Of a DNA stretch of 42,070 bases, positions 21,051-27,947 are shown one piece after another (position 1 is the stretch's first letter; every line of letters starts with the position of its first letter). This stretch comes from a virus. The notes beneath the pieces were generated by a model. It was not told where the DNA came from. It made no database searches and saw only the letters and a list, made by a program, of their open reading frames with translations. The stretch covers positions 1 through 42,070 of the IMG/VR virus record IMGVR_UViG_3300028558_000046; one strand, given 5' to 3'. The translations under genes and the position numbers were made by a program.

Positions 21051-21647
21051 ATGACAATCGGGCTATTCGGAAAGCAAGAGCGAACACCAAGCATCGGTAA
21101 TCACGAGCGCTCGCTCGCGGCTGGTTCCGATGAATGGATAACCCCAAAATGGATCGTGGACGACCTCGGCCCGTTCGATTTGGATCCATGCGCCGCCGTT
21201 GTTATGCCGTGGAGGACCGCAGATAGATCCTTTACCGAGATAGACAATGGCCTTTTTCAAAGATGGGAGGGGTTCGTTTGGATGAACCCTCCCTATGGGA
21301 CAGCAACCAGCGAATGGCTAGGCCGGATGGCAGAGCACAACAACGGTATAGCCCTCATATTTGCCCGCACGGAGACGGAGATGTTTTTTAAGTATGTTTG
21401 GGGTAGGGCTGCCGCCCTCCTTTTCCTGAAAGGACGTGTTCACTTCCACCGCCGCGACGGCGCTATCCCATCTTCAAAAGGTAAGGCCGGTAGCGGAGGA
21501 CCAGGGGCGCCATCTGTCCTAGTAGCCTATGGTGACATCGCAAGATCGCGTCTTGAGCGTCTGAGCGGCAAGGGATCATTTGTAACCGCTTGGGCTACTT
21601 CGGCGTCTCAGGCCCAACGCGATAGCAATCCGTCAGTCAAACCGTAG
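21051..21647 (+). CDS. Dam-family phage DNA N6-adenine methyltransferase
   Basis: The 198-residue protein matches the phage Dam family (PF05869 type): SDEWITPKWIVDDLGPFDLDPCAA for cofactor binding and FVWMNPPYG as the catalytic NPPY motif. LIFARTETEMFFKYVWGRAA and LFLKGRVHFHRRDG follow, then PSVLVAYG. It methylates adenine. I chose the internal Met (MTIGLFGKQE) because the longer frame overlaps the previous gene. It is the second methyltransferase of this operon and has no partner nuclease. Confidence 0.9.
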   Translation: MTIGLFGKQERTPSIGNHERSLAAGSDEWITPKWIVDDLGPFDLDPCAAVVMPWRTADRSFTEIDNGLFQRWEGFVWMNPPYGTATSEWLGRMAEHNNGIALIFARTETEMFFKYVWGRAAALLFLKGRVHFHRRDGAIPSSKGKAGSGGPGAPSVLVAYGDIARSRLERLSGKGSFVTAWATSASQAQRDSNPSVKP

Positions 21648-21666
21648 ACCGAGGAACTCCCAAAGT

Positions 21667-21930
21667 ATGACGATGCCGGCAGAACAAACGCTCGAACGCG
21701 AAAAGGACAAGCTGTACCTTACGGACGCAGAGTTGATCCGGCGTATTGGCGTGCCGGAACGGACTATGCGGTCCATGCTTCCGGGCTTGGAAACGAAGTA
21801 CGGATTCCCCAAAAAGTCCCCTTTATTCGGGGGAAGGCGCTATTGGCCGGCTGTGAAAACTTGGCTGGACAAGCACAACGGGCTTACAGTGGACCCGCTA
21901 ACTTCCCACTCAAAGAGGGTCCTGCGATGA
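21667..21930 (+). CDS. Excisionase-like / MerR-type small DNA-binding protein
   Basis: The 87-residue protein has LYLTDAELIRRIGVPERTMR, then LETKYGFPKKSPLFGGRRYWPAVKTWLD. This is a winged helix of the excisionase/AlpA kind in which GGRRYWP forms the wing. It lies directly upstream of and overlaps the integrase gene, so it is the best candidate for the directionality factor. A second Met two codons later is an alternative start. Confidence 0.75.
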   Translation: MTMPAEQTLEREKDKLYLTDAELIRRIGVPERTMRSMLPGLETKYGFPKKSPLFGGRRYWPAVKTWLDKHNGLTVDPLTSHSKRVLR

Positions 21931-23237
21931 CCGATGAACGAGAGCCTCCCGTGCTGGGCCTGCCTGCGCCTGGTCTCGTCTGGAGGAAGCGGAAAGACGG
22001 CTGGGTTGCGACCTGGCAGGCGCGCACCGATCGCATCAAGGATGGATACCGGCCCAAATATGTCCCGCTCTGGTCCGGCGCCGAACTGACCGAAGTCGAA
22101 GCCGTAGATATCTCCACGCGCTGCCAGCACCAGCAATATGACATGCTGACATTCGGCCGAGAGTTGCCGCCGGAGCCTAAGCCAGAACCGCCCGGCTTCC
22201 ATGGCACGATACGGTCGCTCGTGCATTGCTACCGCAACGACCCGGATTCGCCGTACCAAAAGAACCGCTATCACGTCCGGCAAAACCGAGACAGCATGCT
22301 AGGCCGCATCGTGACCCGCCATGGTGATGTGTCTCTAACCGAGATCAAGGCGCGCGTTCTGTTGGCCTGGCACAAGGACTGGAGCCACGACGGAAAGAAG
22401 CTCGCCACGGGATCCGCTTTCATCGGCCAGCTACGCGCCCTTTTCAGCTTTGGCGCGACATTGATCGAAGATCCGAATTGCGAGCGCCTATGCGGCGTCA
22501 TGCACAAGATGCGCTTCCCCGGTACGAAAGCTCGCGAAGTGAGCCTAACAGCCGAACAGGCCAATGCTATCCGGGCCACGGCACATGCTGAGTTCGGCTG
22601 GCACTCGGTCGCCTTGGTGCAGGCATTCCAGTTCGAGGGGACAATGCGCCAGAAGGACGCGATTGGCGAATATGTGCCGATATCGGAGCCCGGCGTTTCT
22701 GCCGTCATCCATCGCGACCGGAAATGGCTGCGGGGCATCGTCTGGCAGGAGATCGATGAGAACCTTATCCTGAGACACGTCACCAGCAAGAAGCAAAAGT
22801 TGGCCGTCATTGACCTGAAGCTGGCGCCGATGGTGATGGAGGAATTGCAGCGGCTTGTCGGCAAAGAACCGCTTGTCATGGTCGATGAGGTCACCAAGAA
22901 GGTGACGGTCAACCGGCATCTGCTGCCGGCCTCGGGGCCGATCGCCATCTGCGAGACCAACGGGTTGCCCTGGTTCGCCACTGAGTACCGCCGCAAATGG
23001 CGCAGGATAGCGCGCAAGGCCGGCGTGCCCGATGACGTATGGTCGATGGATAGCCGCTCAGGGGCCATCTCTGAGGCTATACAGGCCGGCGCCCCCATCG
23101 AGTTCGTGCGTCACGCTGCAACCCATAGCGACGTTTCACAGACTGCGGACTATGACCGGAGCCAAGCAGAGGCCACGGCCAAGGTCATGCGGATGCGGAT
23201 GGAAGGCCGGAACAAACCCAAACCGGGTAATGACTGA
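21927..23237 (+). CDS. int: Tyrosine integrase
   Basis: The 436-residue recombinase has an N-terminal arm/core-binding half and a catalytic half. Visible catalytic residues are Arg at about 240 (FEGTMRQKDAIGEY), Arg377 in MDSRSGAISEAIQAG, His400 in RHAATHSDVSQTADYDR and Tyr409, the nucleophile, nine residues after it. The first His of the HxxR box is replaced by Met, as often seen in alphaproteobacterial phage integrases. It integrates phage DNA at attB through the attP that follows the gene. The start is fixed by ATGA overlap with the excisionase-like gene. Confidence 0.95.
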   Translation: MTDEREPPVLGLPAPGLVWRKRKDGWVATWQARTDRIKDGYRPKYVPLWSGAELTEVEAVDISTRCQHQQYDMLTFGRELPPEPKPEPPGFHGTIRSLVHCYRNDPDSPYQKNRYHVRQNRDSMLGRIVTRHGDVSLTEIKARVLLAWHKDWSHDGKKLATGSAFIGQLRALFSFGATLIEDPNCERLCGVMHKMRFPGTKAREVSLTAEQANAIRATAHAEFGWHSVALVQAFQFEGTMRQKDAIGEYVPISEPGVSAVIHRDRKWLRGIVWQEIDENLILRHVTSKKQKLAVIDLKLAPMVMEELQRLVGKEPLVMVDEVTKKVTVNRHLLPASGPIAICETNGLPWFATEYRRKWRRIARKAGVPDDVWSMDSRSGAISEAIQAGAPIEFVRHAATHSDVSQTADYDRSQAEATAKVMRMRMEGRNKPKPGND

Positions 23238-23360
23238 CGGATGACTGACAGCCATTGATCGACCAAAGGTTTTTACCAAAGTCCACTGTCTGTTATTCAT
23301 GGCGATGAATTTGGCTAAGTTGTTAGAAAACCTAATGAAACGCGAAATAGCTGTCAGTCA
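23231..23360. other. Putative attP with arm-type repeats
   Basis: TGACTGAC occurs twice in direct orientation (23231 and 23242) at the end of the integrase gene and once inverted (23353). The longer arms TGACTGACAGC (23242-23252) and GCTGTCAGTCA (23350-23360) are perfect inverted repeats. A 16-bp palindrome ATTCAT-GGCG-ATGAAT (23295-23310) lies almost exactly at their midpoint. The DNA between is AT-rich and gene-free. This is how arm sites flank a core in phage attachment sites. The crossover core itself cannot be defined without the host sequence. Confidence 0.6.
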
Positions 23361-23401
23361 AATTTAATGCAATGGCCGCTCTGGGCGGCAGGAGGATGAG
23401 G

Positions 23402-23770
23402 ATGAGCTGGGACCTGATCGAAACCATTATGGAAGGCAAAGCCGCTGCGGCTACTGAGCCGTGGCCTGATCAGGTTGGCAAGGCCTACCGGCCGGGCTCA
23501 GGAACCGAGGGCTGCGCCTTTGACGATGCGTGGTGCAGCGGCTGCGCTCGGGATGCGGAATATCGAGAGGGCGGTGATGACGCCGACCCGGCGCTAGGCT
23601 GCAAGATCCTAGCGGATTCGTTTTGCTACGACATCAACGATCCAAAATATCCGAAAGAGTGGATTTACGGGCGCGACGGCCGGCCACGTTGCACGGCGTT
23701 CACGACTGACCCAACCAAGCCGCTGCGCTGCGATAGAACGGCCGATCTGTTCGCTGGCGCCCAGCAGTGA
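23402..23770 (+). CDS. Cys-rich hypothetical protein
   Basis: The 122-residue protein has a Cys-rich centre (CAFDDAWCSGCARDAEY, then LGCKILADSFCYDINDP) and C-terminal Cys residues (PRCTAF, LRCDR). A structural zinc site is likely. A clean AGGAGG ribosome site precedes the chosen ATG by six bases. It is the first gene after attP, so in the prophage it would lie at the opposite end from the integrase. The function is unknown. Confidence 0.7.
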   Translation: MSWDLIETIMEGKAAAATEPWPDQVGKAYRPGSGTEGCAFDDAWCSGCARDAEYREGGDDADPALGCKILADSFCYDINDPKYPKEWIYGRDGRPRCTAFTTDPTKPLRCDRTADLFAGAQQ

Positions 23771-24148
23771 ATGCAGAACACCGAGGATAGGATAGTGCGA
23801 AAACTTGAAAGCCCGCTAGACCATGAACGCGGCACGGTCACATACGATATCGGCAATGGCAGGTGGGCGACCTTTGACCGCCGCGCCGTTGAGAAATATG
23901 GCCTATGCCGCCTTCTGGAAGAATACGGCGTCGAAATGCCGACCGAGCGGGTTCCGGTTATTCAGTACGGCCGGCGTATAGGGACACTGCCGCCGGACTT
24001 CGACCCAGCTTTCGCCCGCAGCATTTCGTTTATGTACGACGTGAGGCCTGGGGATTTCACCCGCACAGACGACGGCTGGGTTGTTGGCCGGACGATGGGC
24101 GCCAGCGATGTCGATTGCGTCGCGGGCTTCATACGCGATCCTCAGTAG
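23771..24148 (+). CDS. Hypothetical 125-residue protein
   Basis: Directly abuts the previous stop. Segments GTVTYDIGNGRWATFDRRAV and VIQYGRRIGTLPPDFDPAFA suggest a small beta-rich soluble protein. No family is recognised. Confidence 0.65.
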   Translation: MQNTEDRIVRKLESPLDHERGTVTYDIGNGRWATFDRRAVEKYGLCRLLEEYGVEMPTERVPVIQYGRRIGTLPPDFDPAFARSISFMYDVRPGDFTRTDDGWVVGRTMGASDVDCVAGFIRDPQ

Positions 24149-24162
24149 GGATGGAAAGAGAC

Positions 24163-24303
24163 ATGAGCGCGACATGGTGGGAACGCCTGAAGTTCATCCG
24201 GTTCTATCGATCGGCGGCTTGCTCAAGCGAGCTGGTGACAGCGGCTTACTGGCTTCAGATAGGGCGGCGCGGCTGGCATATTGAAATCCGCAAGGTATTT
24301 TAG
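24163..24303 (+). CDS. Micro-protein (46 residues), basic and aromatic
   Basis: SATWWERLKFIRFYRSAACS followed by SELVTAAYWLQIGRRGWHIE is amphipathic and possibly membrane associated. No strong family signal. Translation is plausible from its place in the operon. Confidence 0.5.
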   Translation: MSATWWERLKFIRFYRSAACSSELVTAAYWLQIGRRGWHIEIRKVF

Positions 24304-24322
24304 TGACGGAATAGGAGCGAGC

Positions 24323-24532
24323 ATGGCTAATGTCGATGACGAGGGCAGGATGGCGCTGTGGTGCATTCATAACCCGGACCAAGCGGCGGCCGAAATTGAG
24401 CGGTTGCGGAGAGCGCTTAAGAACATCGACGCTGTTGCCACGCAAAAGAAGGCTGGCGCCGCCGTGAGAATGCAGCGGATAGCTCGATGCGCTCTCTCGC
24501 CTTCGAATGGAACGCGCGAGGGTGCGACATGA
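24323..24532 (+). CDS. Hypothetical 69-residue protein
   Basis: MANVDDEGRMALWCIHNPDQ followed by AAAEIERLRRALKNIDAVA, a charged helical protein with a TAGGAGCGAG ribosome site. ATGA overlap with the next micro-gene. The function is unknown. Confidence 0.6.
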   Translation: MANVDDEGRMALWCIHNPDQAAAEIERLRRALKNIDAVATQKKAGAAVRMQRIARCALSPSNGTREGAT

Positions 24533-24612
24533 ATCATTGGTGGAGCTTAGTCGTTGCTACGGCAGCCGGGGTTTACGTCATCAAACCGTCGCCGCCACTT
24601 AAACGCCGTTGA
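24529..24612 (+). CDS. Micro-protein (27 residues), one hydrophobic segment
   Basis: NHWWSLVVATAAGVYVIKPS then a basic end (LKRR). It looks like a very short membrane or signal-like peptide. ATGA overlap with the gene before it is the main support. Confidence 0.4.
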   Translation: MNHWWSLVVATAAGVYVIKPSPPLKRR

Positions 24613-24632
24613 CCGAGGAGGAAAAGACCCCC

Positions 24633-24800
24633 ATGAGCAATTGGCCTGTAGGATGTCATTCGCCGAACTCTTGCGCCCGCCATAGGCAATGCATGTATAC
24701 CCGATGCAGACATGAGACGGATGAAAACCTTAAGTCCGACATCGACAAAGCCGTGGAGACCGAGGCCGCCCTGCGGGCGATGAGGGAGCGGCGCTCTTGA
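24633..24800 (+). CDS. Small Cys/His-rich protein (55 residues)
   Basis: The N-terminal half has CHSPNSCARHRQCMYTRCRH, four Cys and three His that could bind zinc. An acidic helix follows. The ATG has a GAGGAGG-type ribosome site. A TTG 24 bases upstream could extend it. The function is unknown. Confidence 0.6.
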   Translation: MSNWPVGCHSPNSCARHRQCMYTRCRHETDENLKSDIDKAVETEAALRAMRERRS

Positions 24801-24810
24801 GCAGACACCA

Positions 24811-24900
24811 ATGACCATTGACCCGCATACATGGATATCGATCTGTTTCGGCGTCGGTATGTTTCTAGGCGTCCGGTACATGACACGTCCACGATCTTAA
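24811..24900 (+). CDS. Micro membrane protein (29 residues)
   Basis: TIDPHTWISICFGVGMFLGV followed by a basic end (RYMTRPRS), one short membrane helix in the N-out or N-in orientation by charge. Supported only by hydrophobic pattern and position. Confidence 0.4.
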   Translation: MTIDPHTWISICFGVGMFLGVRYMTRPRS

Positions 24901-24912
24901 ACAGATGCACCG

Positions 24913-25101
24913 ATGAGCAACAGGATCACGCCACAGCCGGAATACGAAGCGCTGGACGAGTTCAACGGCCGCCTGCTTGCGGTCATCATACCGGAGCTGG
25001 AGCGCTGGAAGTCCGATCCGCTTATCCCGGCGCTCGGGATTGCTGGGGACATCTGCGAAGGGCTTCGGCGTGCTGGGCTGCTTCGCAGCTACTCACACTG
25101 A
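24913..25101 (+). CDS. Hypothetical 62-residue protein
   Basis: SNRITPQPEYEALDEFNGRL, VIIPELERWKSDPLIPALG and GLRRAGLLRSYSH give a helical soluble protein. No family is recognised. Confidence 0.6.
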   Translation: MSNRITPQPEYEALDEFNGRLLAVIIPELERWKSDPLIPALGIAGDICEGLRRAGLLRSYSH

Positions 25102-25119
25102 TAAACAGGGCAGCGACGG

Positions 25120-25224
25120 ATGAGCAAATGGAACGAGCCACCAACCACTCGCGATTTTATGATTATATGGCTGATTTTTACCTTAGCGGTTGGCGCCCTG
25201 ATACTCTGGCTACCGCGCGTCTAA
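25120..25224 (+). CDS. Micro membrane protein (34 residues)
   Basis: SKWNEPPTTRDFMIIWLIFT followed by LAVGALILWLPRV: a polar N-terminus and one strong membrane helix with a basic end. It is the last protein gene of the rightward unit before the tRNA-like element. Confidence 0.5.
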   Translation: MSKWNEPPTTRDFMIIWLIFTLAVGALILWLPRV

Positions 25225-25239
25225 GCGAAGACCATTTAT

Positions 25240-25315
25240 GCCCCGTGGCAGGTGCCAGAAAGCGAGGTTCGAGTCCTTGCGGGAAAGCTTCGGGGTTCGA
25301 TCCCTCGAACGGGGT
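25240..25315 (+). tRNA. tRNA-like element, anticodon CGA (Ser-type), degenerate D arm
   Basis: GCCCCGT pairs with ACGGGGT to close a tRNA-sized cloverleaf. A T arm CGGGG-TTCGATC-CCTCG is intact. A 5-bp anticodon-like arm CGAGG-TTCGAGT-CCTTG would expose CGA after the conserved T33, followed by an 11-base variable region. The D arm is reduced to GGC-AGGT-GCC. Bacterial tRNASec also has a 13-bp acceptor-plus-T stack, but its anticodon differs. Both hairpins look like T arms, so the element may instead be fused remnants of tRNA 3' ends. No CCA follows. Confidence 0.35.
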
Positions 25316-25369
25316 CACTCGCTCCTGGCCAAGCAGGGCGCTAGCTGCGTGCCCCCGAGAGGACTTCGC

Positions 25370-25588
25370 TCAGTCCGACTCCAAGATAATCACTTTCGAC
25401 CGTCTCAGAATCGCCAATTGCCGAGCCCGCGTGCAAGCCGTGGTAAACGGCATAGCCTCATGTGTGCGGAAATAATGGTCCTTTACTGTGATCGACGGCG
25501 ATAAAATGGTAAACGACCAGACTCGCGTTCCCTTCGGTTTCATGCCGTGCGCTGACTCATAACGCGACGTGTCCAGCTTGATCTCCAT
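25370..25588 (-). CDS. Small conserved-type hypothetical protein
   Basis: A 72-residue protein starting MEIKLDTSRYESAHGMKPKG, then RVWSFTILSPSITV and a C-terminal basic beta-hairpin ending IILESD. The LDTSRYE-x-AHG-x-KP-x-G pattern recurs, as I recall, in small alphaproteobacterial and phage proteins. It lies beyond the late terminator, so it needs its own promoter or read-through. It faces the end of the rightward unit. Confidence 0.55.
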   Translation of the reverse strand: MEIKLDTSRYESAHGMKPKGTRVWSFTILSPSITVKDHYFRTHEAMPFTTACTRARQLAILRRSKVIILESD

Positions 25589-25616
25589 GACGCGAGTATA
25601 GGCCGCAATCTGTACA

Positions 25617-25650
25617 AAGAAAACCCGGCCGCCACTTAAGGCGAGCCGGG
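25617..25650 (-). terminator. Terminator of the leftward late unit
   Basis: CCCGGC-CGCC pairs with GGCG-A-GCCGGG (10 bp with one bulged base, 6-base loop) and is followed leftward by TTTTCTTTG. It lies downstream of the CHAP gene, at the convergence of the two transcription units. Confidence 0.8.
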
Positions 25651-25696
25651 CTAGTCAGGTTGGGAGGTTAGAAACAGGCCCGAGCATGGGCCGAAC

Positions 25697-25722
25697 ACTG
25701 CCGGGAGGATGAAACCGGCAGT
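25697..25722. other. Perfect 8-bp hairpin between CHAP gene and terminator
   Basis: ACTGCCGG and CCGGCAGT flank a 10-base loop. There is no T run on either side, so it is not a classical terminator. It may protect the 3' end of the late message. Confidence 0.45.
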
Positions 25723-25748
25723 TCATTGACGGCGGTTAGGCCGAAACT

Positions 25749-26237
25749 TTAGCTGGGACGACGGAACGCAATAGCGTTCGCAACTGATCTGACGCGCTCG
25801 CGCACAGCATGGCCGTCATTACCCGATTTGACAATCCAGCGGCCCGGCGCGCCCCCGGTTATAATTCCAACGTGATGATGCCAAACCACGATAGCGCCGG
25901 CCTCCGGACCAGGAGCGGGAGATCCAAAGCGAGCCCACCAGCGGGCCATATTTCCAGCCTGATCAGCTACTCCAAGGTATTTGCGCATCCACCAGCCGCA
26001 CCAGGCGCGAGGTCTGGCCCAAGACCCGCTTTCCTGGGCCAGCGCGGGCCGTGGAGTCGTCCCCCGCCGGACCTTATGCATCCTTACCCGGATTGAAACC
26101 GCCCCTGAAAATGGGTTGCTGGCCTGCTGCTGACAGGCAAAATCGAGAAGGAAGCACGGCGAAGCTTGCCTGTGACGGGCTTGGGCAGGCGATAGCAGGC
26201 AGGCAACGACAAGCGCCGCCAGAGCGGGTTTCAACAT
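25749..26237 (-). CDS. Secreted CHAP/NlpC-type peptidoglycan hydrolase
   Basis: The 162-residue protein has a Sec signal peptide (residues 1-20, LKPALAALVVACLLSPAQA) and a CHAP-like catalytic domain. The catalytic Cys80 lies in RAWCGWWMRKYLG, GAIVVWHHHVGIITGG supplies the His, and WIVKSGNDGHAV with AIAFRRP completes the fold. Proteins of this type cleave peptide cross-links. It is the last late gene, separate from the GH25 endolysin. It may help lysis from the periplasm or act on the cell surface. An N-terminal Cys28/Cys35 pair may form a disulphide. Confidence 0.82.
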   Translation of the reverse strand: MLKPALAALVVACLLSPAQARHRQASPCFLLDFACQQQASNPFSGAVSIRVRMHKVRRGTTPRPALAQESGSWARPRAWCGWWMRKYLGVADQAGNMARWWARFGSPAPGPEAGAIVVWHHHVGIITGGAPGRWIVKSGNDGHAVRERVRSVANAIAFRRPS

Positions 26238-26251
26238 GTGATGCTTTCTGG

Positions 26252-26554
26252 TTACTTGTATTCGCCGTCTACGTTCTGGCGATGGCCGGTGATGAATCCC
26301 GAGCCGTGGCGCAAGTCGGAAATGTCTCGCTGCGCGATAGTGAGCATGGCGCTATGGTTGGTGAGTCGTTCTTCCATTGTGGCGAGACGGCTGTCCGTGG
26401 TGCGGGCAAGTTTGATCGCTTCTTCAACGGCCGACAGCCGAACCGCCAGCAGGTCGATACGGCCACCAATGCGGCTAAAAGCGCCGACAAATCCCGCAAG
26501 CAAAACGATCGCATTGAGGATAGCGCCCCAGGATATTGTCGGGTCTAAGGTCAT
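26252..26554 (-). CDS. Membrane-anchored coiled-coil protein, spanin- or holin-like
   Basis: The 100-residue protein has one N-terminal membrane segment (WGAILNAIVLLAGFVGAFSR) followed by a long coiled coil (IDLLAVRLSAVEEAIKLART, RLATMEERLTNHSAMLTIAQ). This is the shape of an inner-membrane spanin or a single-pass holin. It lies in the lysis cassette just upstream of the CHAP gene. With the lipoprotein gene nearby it could form a two-component spanin; that pairing is inferred. Confidence 0.7.
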   Translation of the reverse strand: MTLDPTISWGAILNAIVLLAGFVGAFSRIGGRIDLLAVRLSAVEEAIKLARTTDSRLATMEERLTNHSAMLTIAQRDISDLRHGSGFITGHRQNVDGEYK

Positions 26555-26589
26555 CTTTCAGATTTCCGCTCCACTCAGGCTGTACTTAT

Positions 26590-26838
26590 TCAGGTCGTGG
26601 TGGTGCCATCGTCGGGCGGCAACGGCGTCTGGAAGTCCGCGCTGTCCGTTTCAAGCTGGGCCAAAAGCGCGTCCACCTGTGCCTGTGTCGCATTGGAGCC
26701 TGCCAGCATCCCTGCGATCGCCATGACGTATGGTTCCATGCTGACGGCGCCCTTCTGAATTGCAGGGGCAACCTTAATGATGGCTTCAACGATCTGTTCC
26801 GCCAGGATCACCCCGGCTTCGATTGCTGCCGCGTCCAT
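26590..26838 (-). CDS. Small protein of the lysis cassette
   Basis: An 82-residue protein of hydrophobic amphipathic helices (AAIEAGVILAEQIVEAIIKV, MEPYVMAIAGMLAGSNATQA) and an acidic, Thr-rich end. Its start overlaps the lipoprotein stop. It may associate with the membrane. The function is unknown. Confidence 0.6.
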   Translation of the reverse strand: MDAAAIEAGVILAEQIVEAIIKVAPAIQKGAVSMEPYVMAIAGMLAGSNATQAQVDALLAQLETDSADFQTPLPPDDGTTTT

Positions 26839-27224
26839 TATTGAACTCCGTTTTTGGCAAGAAGGTCTTGCAGGTCGCCTACGGCTGTTGCCGCAGCGCT
26901 AATTACGTTAGTGGCGTCCACGGTCGGATACGCCTTCATAAACGTGTTGGCCTTTTTCATTGCAGATATGGCCTTGAGATCGGCCGCTTGCAGCTTCACG
27001 ACAACAGAGCGTTGCGCGCACGGAGATGTGACGGTTGCAACGGTGCCGGTTTTGCAGAGCGGGATGGCCTTATAGGCACGCTCGCCACTGAGCGCGATGC
27101 CATAGGCCGCTTCAACTGATTGGATGGTATTAAGCGAGACGGAACTACTCAGATTGAGTTTCGGGCCTGTGGCGCAGCCGCCGAGCGATAGCCCGACAGC
27201 CGCAAGGATCAGTAATTTTCGCAT
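26838..27224 (-). CDS. Phage lipoprotein of the lysis cassette
   Basis: The 128-residue protein begins MRKLLILAAVGLSLGGCATG, a lipoprotein signal with lipobox LGGC (Cys17 lipidated). The mature part is a helical soluble domain with one Cys pair (LCKTG, SPCAQR). It is exported and anchored, most likely to the outer membrane, and could be an o-spanin-like or exclusion protein. It is larger than a typical Rz1. The AAAGGA ribosome site supports this start over one five codons upstream. Confidence 0.75.
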   Translation of the reverse strand: MRKLLILAAVGLSLGGCATGPKLNLSSSVSLNTIQSVEAAYGIALSGERAYKAIPLCKTGTVATVTSPCAQRSVVVKLQAADLKAISAMKKANTFMKAYPTVDATNVISAAATAVGDLQDLLAKNGVQ

Positions 27225-27235
27225 GGGAGTTCCTT

Positions 27236-27592
27236 TCAAGAGGCTTTGCGCTGGCCTTCGAGCGCAGCGACGGCCATTCCGTCCGTGAGGGTGACTGTCG
27301 CCGTGCCGTTTGGGCCGGGATTGACGAGGGTTTTCTTGTTTGCTCCGATCGCAGCGGCCTGTCCGGTATTGCTTGAACTCTTGACGCCGCGGTACGCCGT
27401 ATAAAGAGCGGTGGCAGCACTCGCCAAGGCCAAGAGACCGTTTGCTGTGGATCCGAGACCTTCGATGAGAGATTTGATCTGATCGAAGGTGATGCCCAGC
27501 GCCTGTAAGTTCAAAATTCCAAACGCCGTTCCGGCAACGGCCAACGCATATCGTTTAGCCGTGTCGATCTGTGCCTGAGTAGGCAAGTTCAT
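27236..27592 (-). CDS. Putative holin
   Basis: The 118-residue protein has two hydrophobic segments, RYALAVAGTAFGILNLQALG and GSTANGLLALASAATALYTAYRG, separated by a short acidic linker. The C-terminus is soluble and Gly/Thr-rich. Size, topology and place between the endolysin and the spanin-like genes fit a class II-like holin. No named family is certain. Confidence 0.55.
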   Translation of the reverse strand: MNLPTQAQIDTAKRYALAVAGTAFGILNLQALGITFDQIKSLIEGLGSTANGLLALASAATALYTAYRGVKSSSNTGQAAAIGANKKTLVNPGPNGTATVTLTDGMAVAALEGQRKAS

Positions 27593-27620
27593 TGGTATTC
27601 TCCAGTGATGTGAAGGGGAA

Positions 27621-27809
27621 TTATTCTTTAATGACGGATAGAAAAACGATGTAAGGCCAGATGACGAAAAGGATCGCGTAGGAGCCGACCTTTACCCAGA
27701 ACGTGTCCGCTGGATGCTCCGACTCCACGACGCTTGCCATGGCAAGCCATCCGGTCAGCCACACCGCTGAAAAATAGAAGATTAGCCAGTTTGCGAGCAT
27801 GTATCGCAT
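27621..27809 (-). CDS. Two-pass membrane protein of the lysis cassette
   Basis: A 62-residue protein with two membrane helices (MLANWLIFYFSAVWLTGWLA and VGSYAILFVIWPYIVFLSVI) around a short acidic loop. It may be a holin, antiholin or exclusion protein. Confidence 0.6.
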   Translation of the reverse strand: MRYMLANWLIFYFSAVWLTGWLAMASVVESEHPADTFWVKVGSYAILFVIWPYIVFLSVIKE

Positions 27810-27818
27810 GAGCTTCTT

Positions 27819-27947
27819 TCAGAGAGGCCAGCAGAACCAAGCCAGCCAGCAGTCGAGGCCGAACAGAAAGGCGAACATCCAGAGCAGCGGAATCTCTGGG
27901 CCGTTAAAGCGAACAAGCCGGATTAGAACTAGGTAAAGGGCGGACAT
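27819..27947 (-). CDS. Micro membrane protein coupled to the endolysin
   Basis: A 42-residue, very aromatic peptide (SALYLVLIRLVRFNGPEIPL, LWMFAFLFGLDCWLAWFCWP). The start overlaps the endolysin stop (TGATG), so the two are translated together. It probably inserts in the inner membrane and belongs to the holin set. Confidence 0.6.
   Translation of the reverse strand: MSALYLVLIRLVRFNGPEIPLLWMFAFLFGLDCWLAWFCWPL

Noticed and set aside
21843-21926. Longer N-terminus for the integrase
   Set aside because: The extension overlaps the excisionase-like gene; the ATGA overlap start at 21927 fits operon style.
25238-25504. Plus-strand frame of 88 residues over the tRNA-like element
   Set aside because: Arg/Ser-rich without ribosome site; the conserved-looking RNA pairing explains the sequence better.
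25697-25722. 8-bp hairpin as a second late terminator
   Set aside because: Lacks a T run on either strand; kept only as a structural element.
26051-26548. Plus-strand frame of 165 residues opposite the lysis cassette
   Set aside because: Covers two minus-strand genes with signal peptide and coiled-coil features; no plausible fold of its own.
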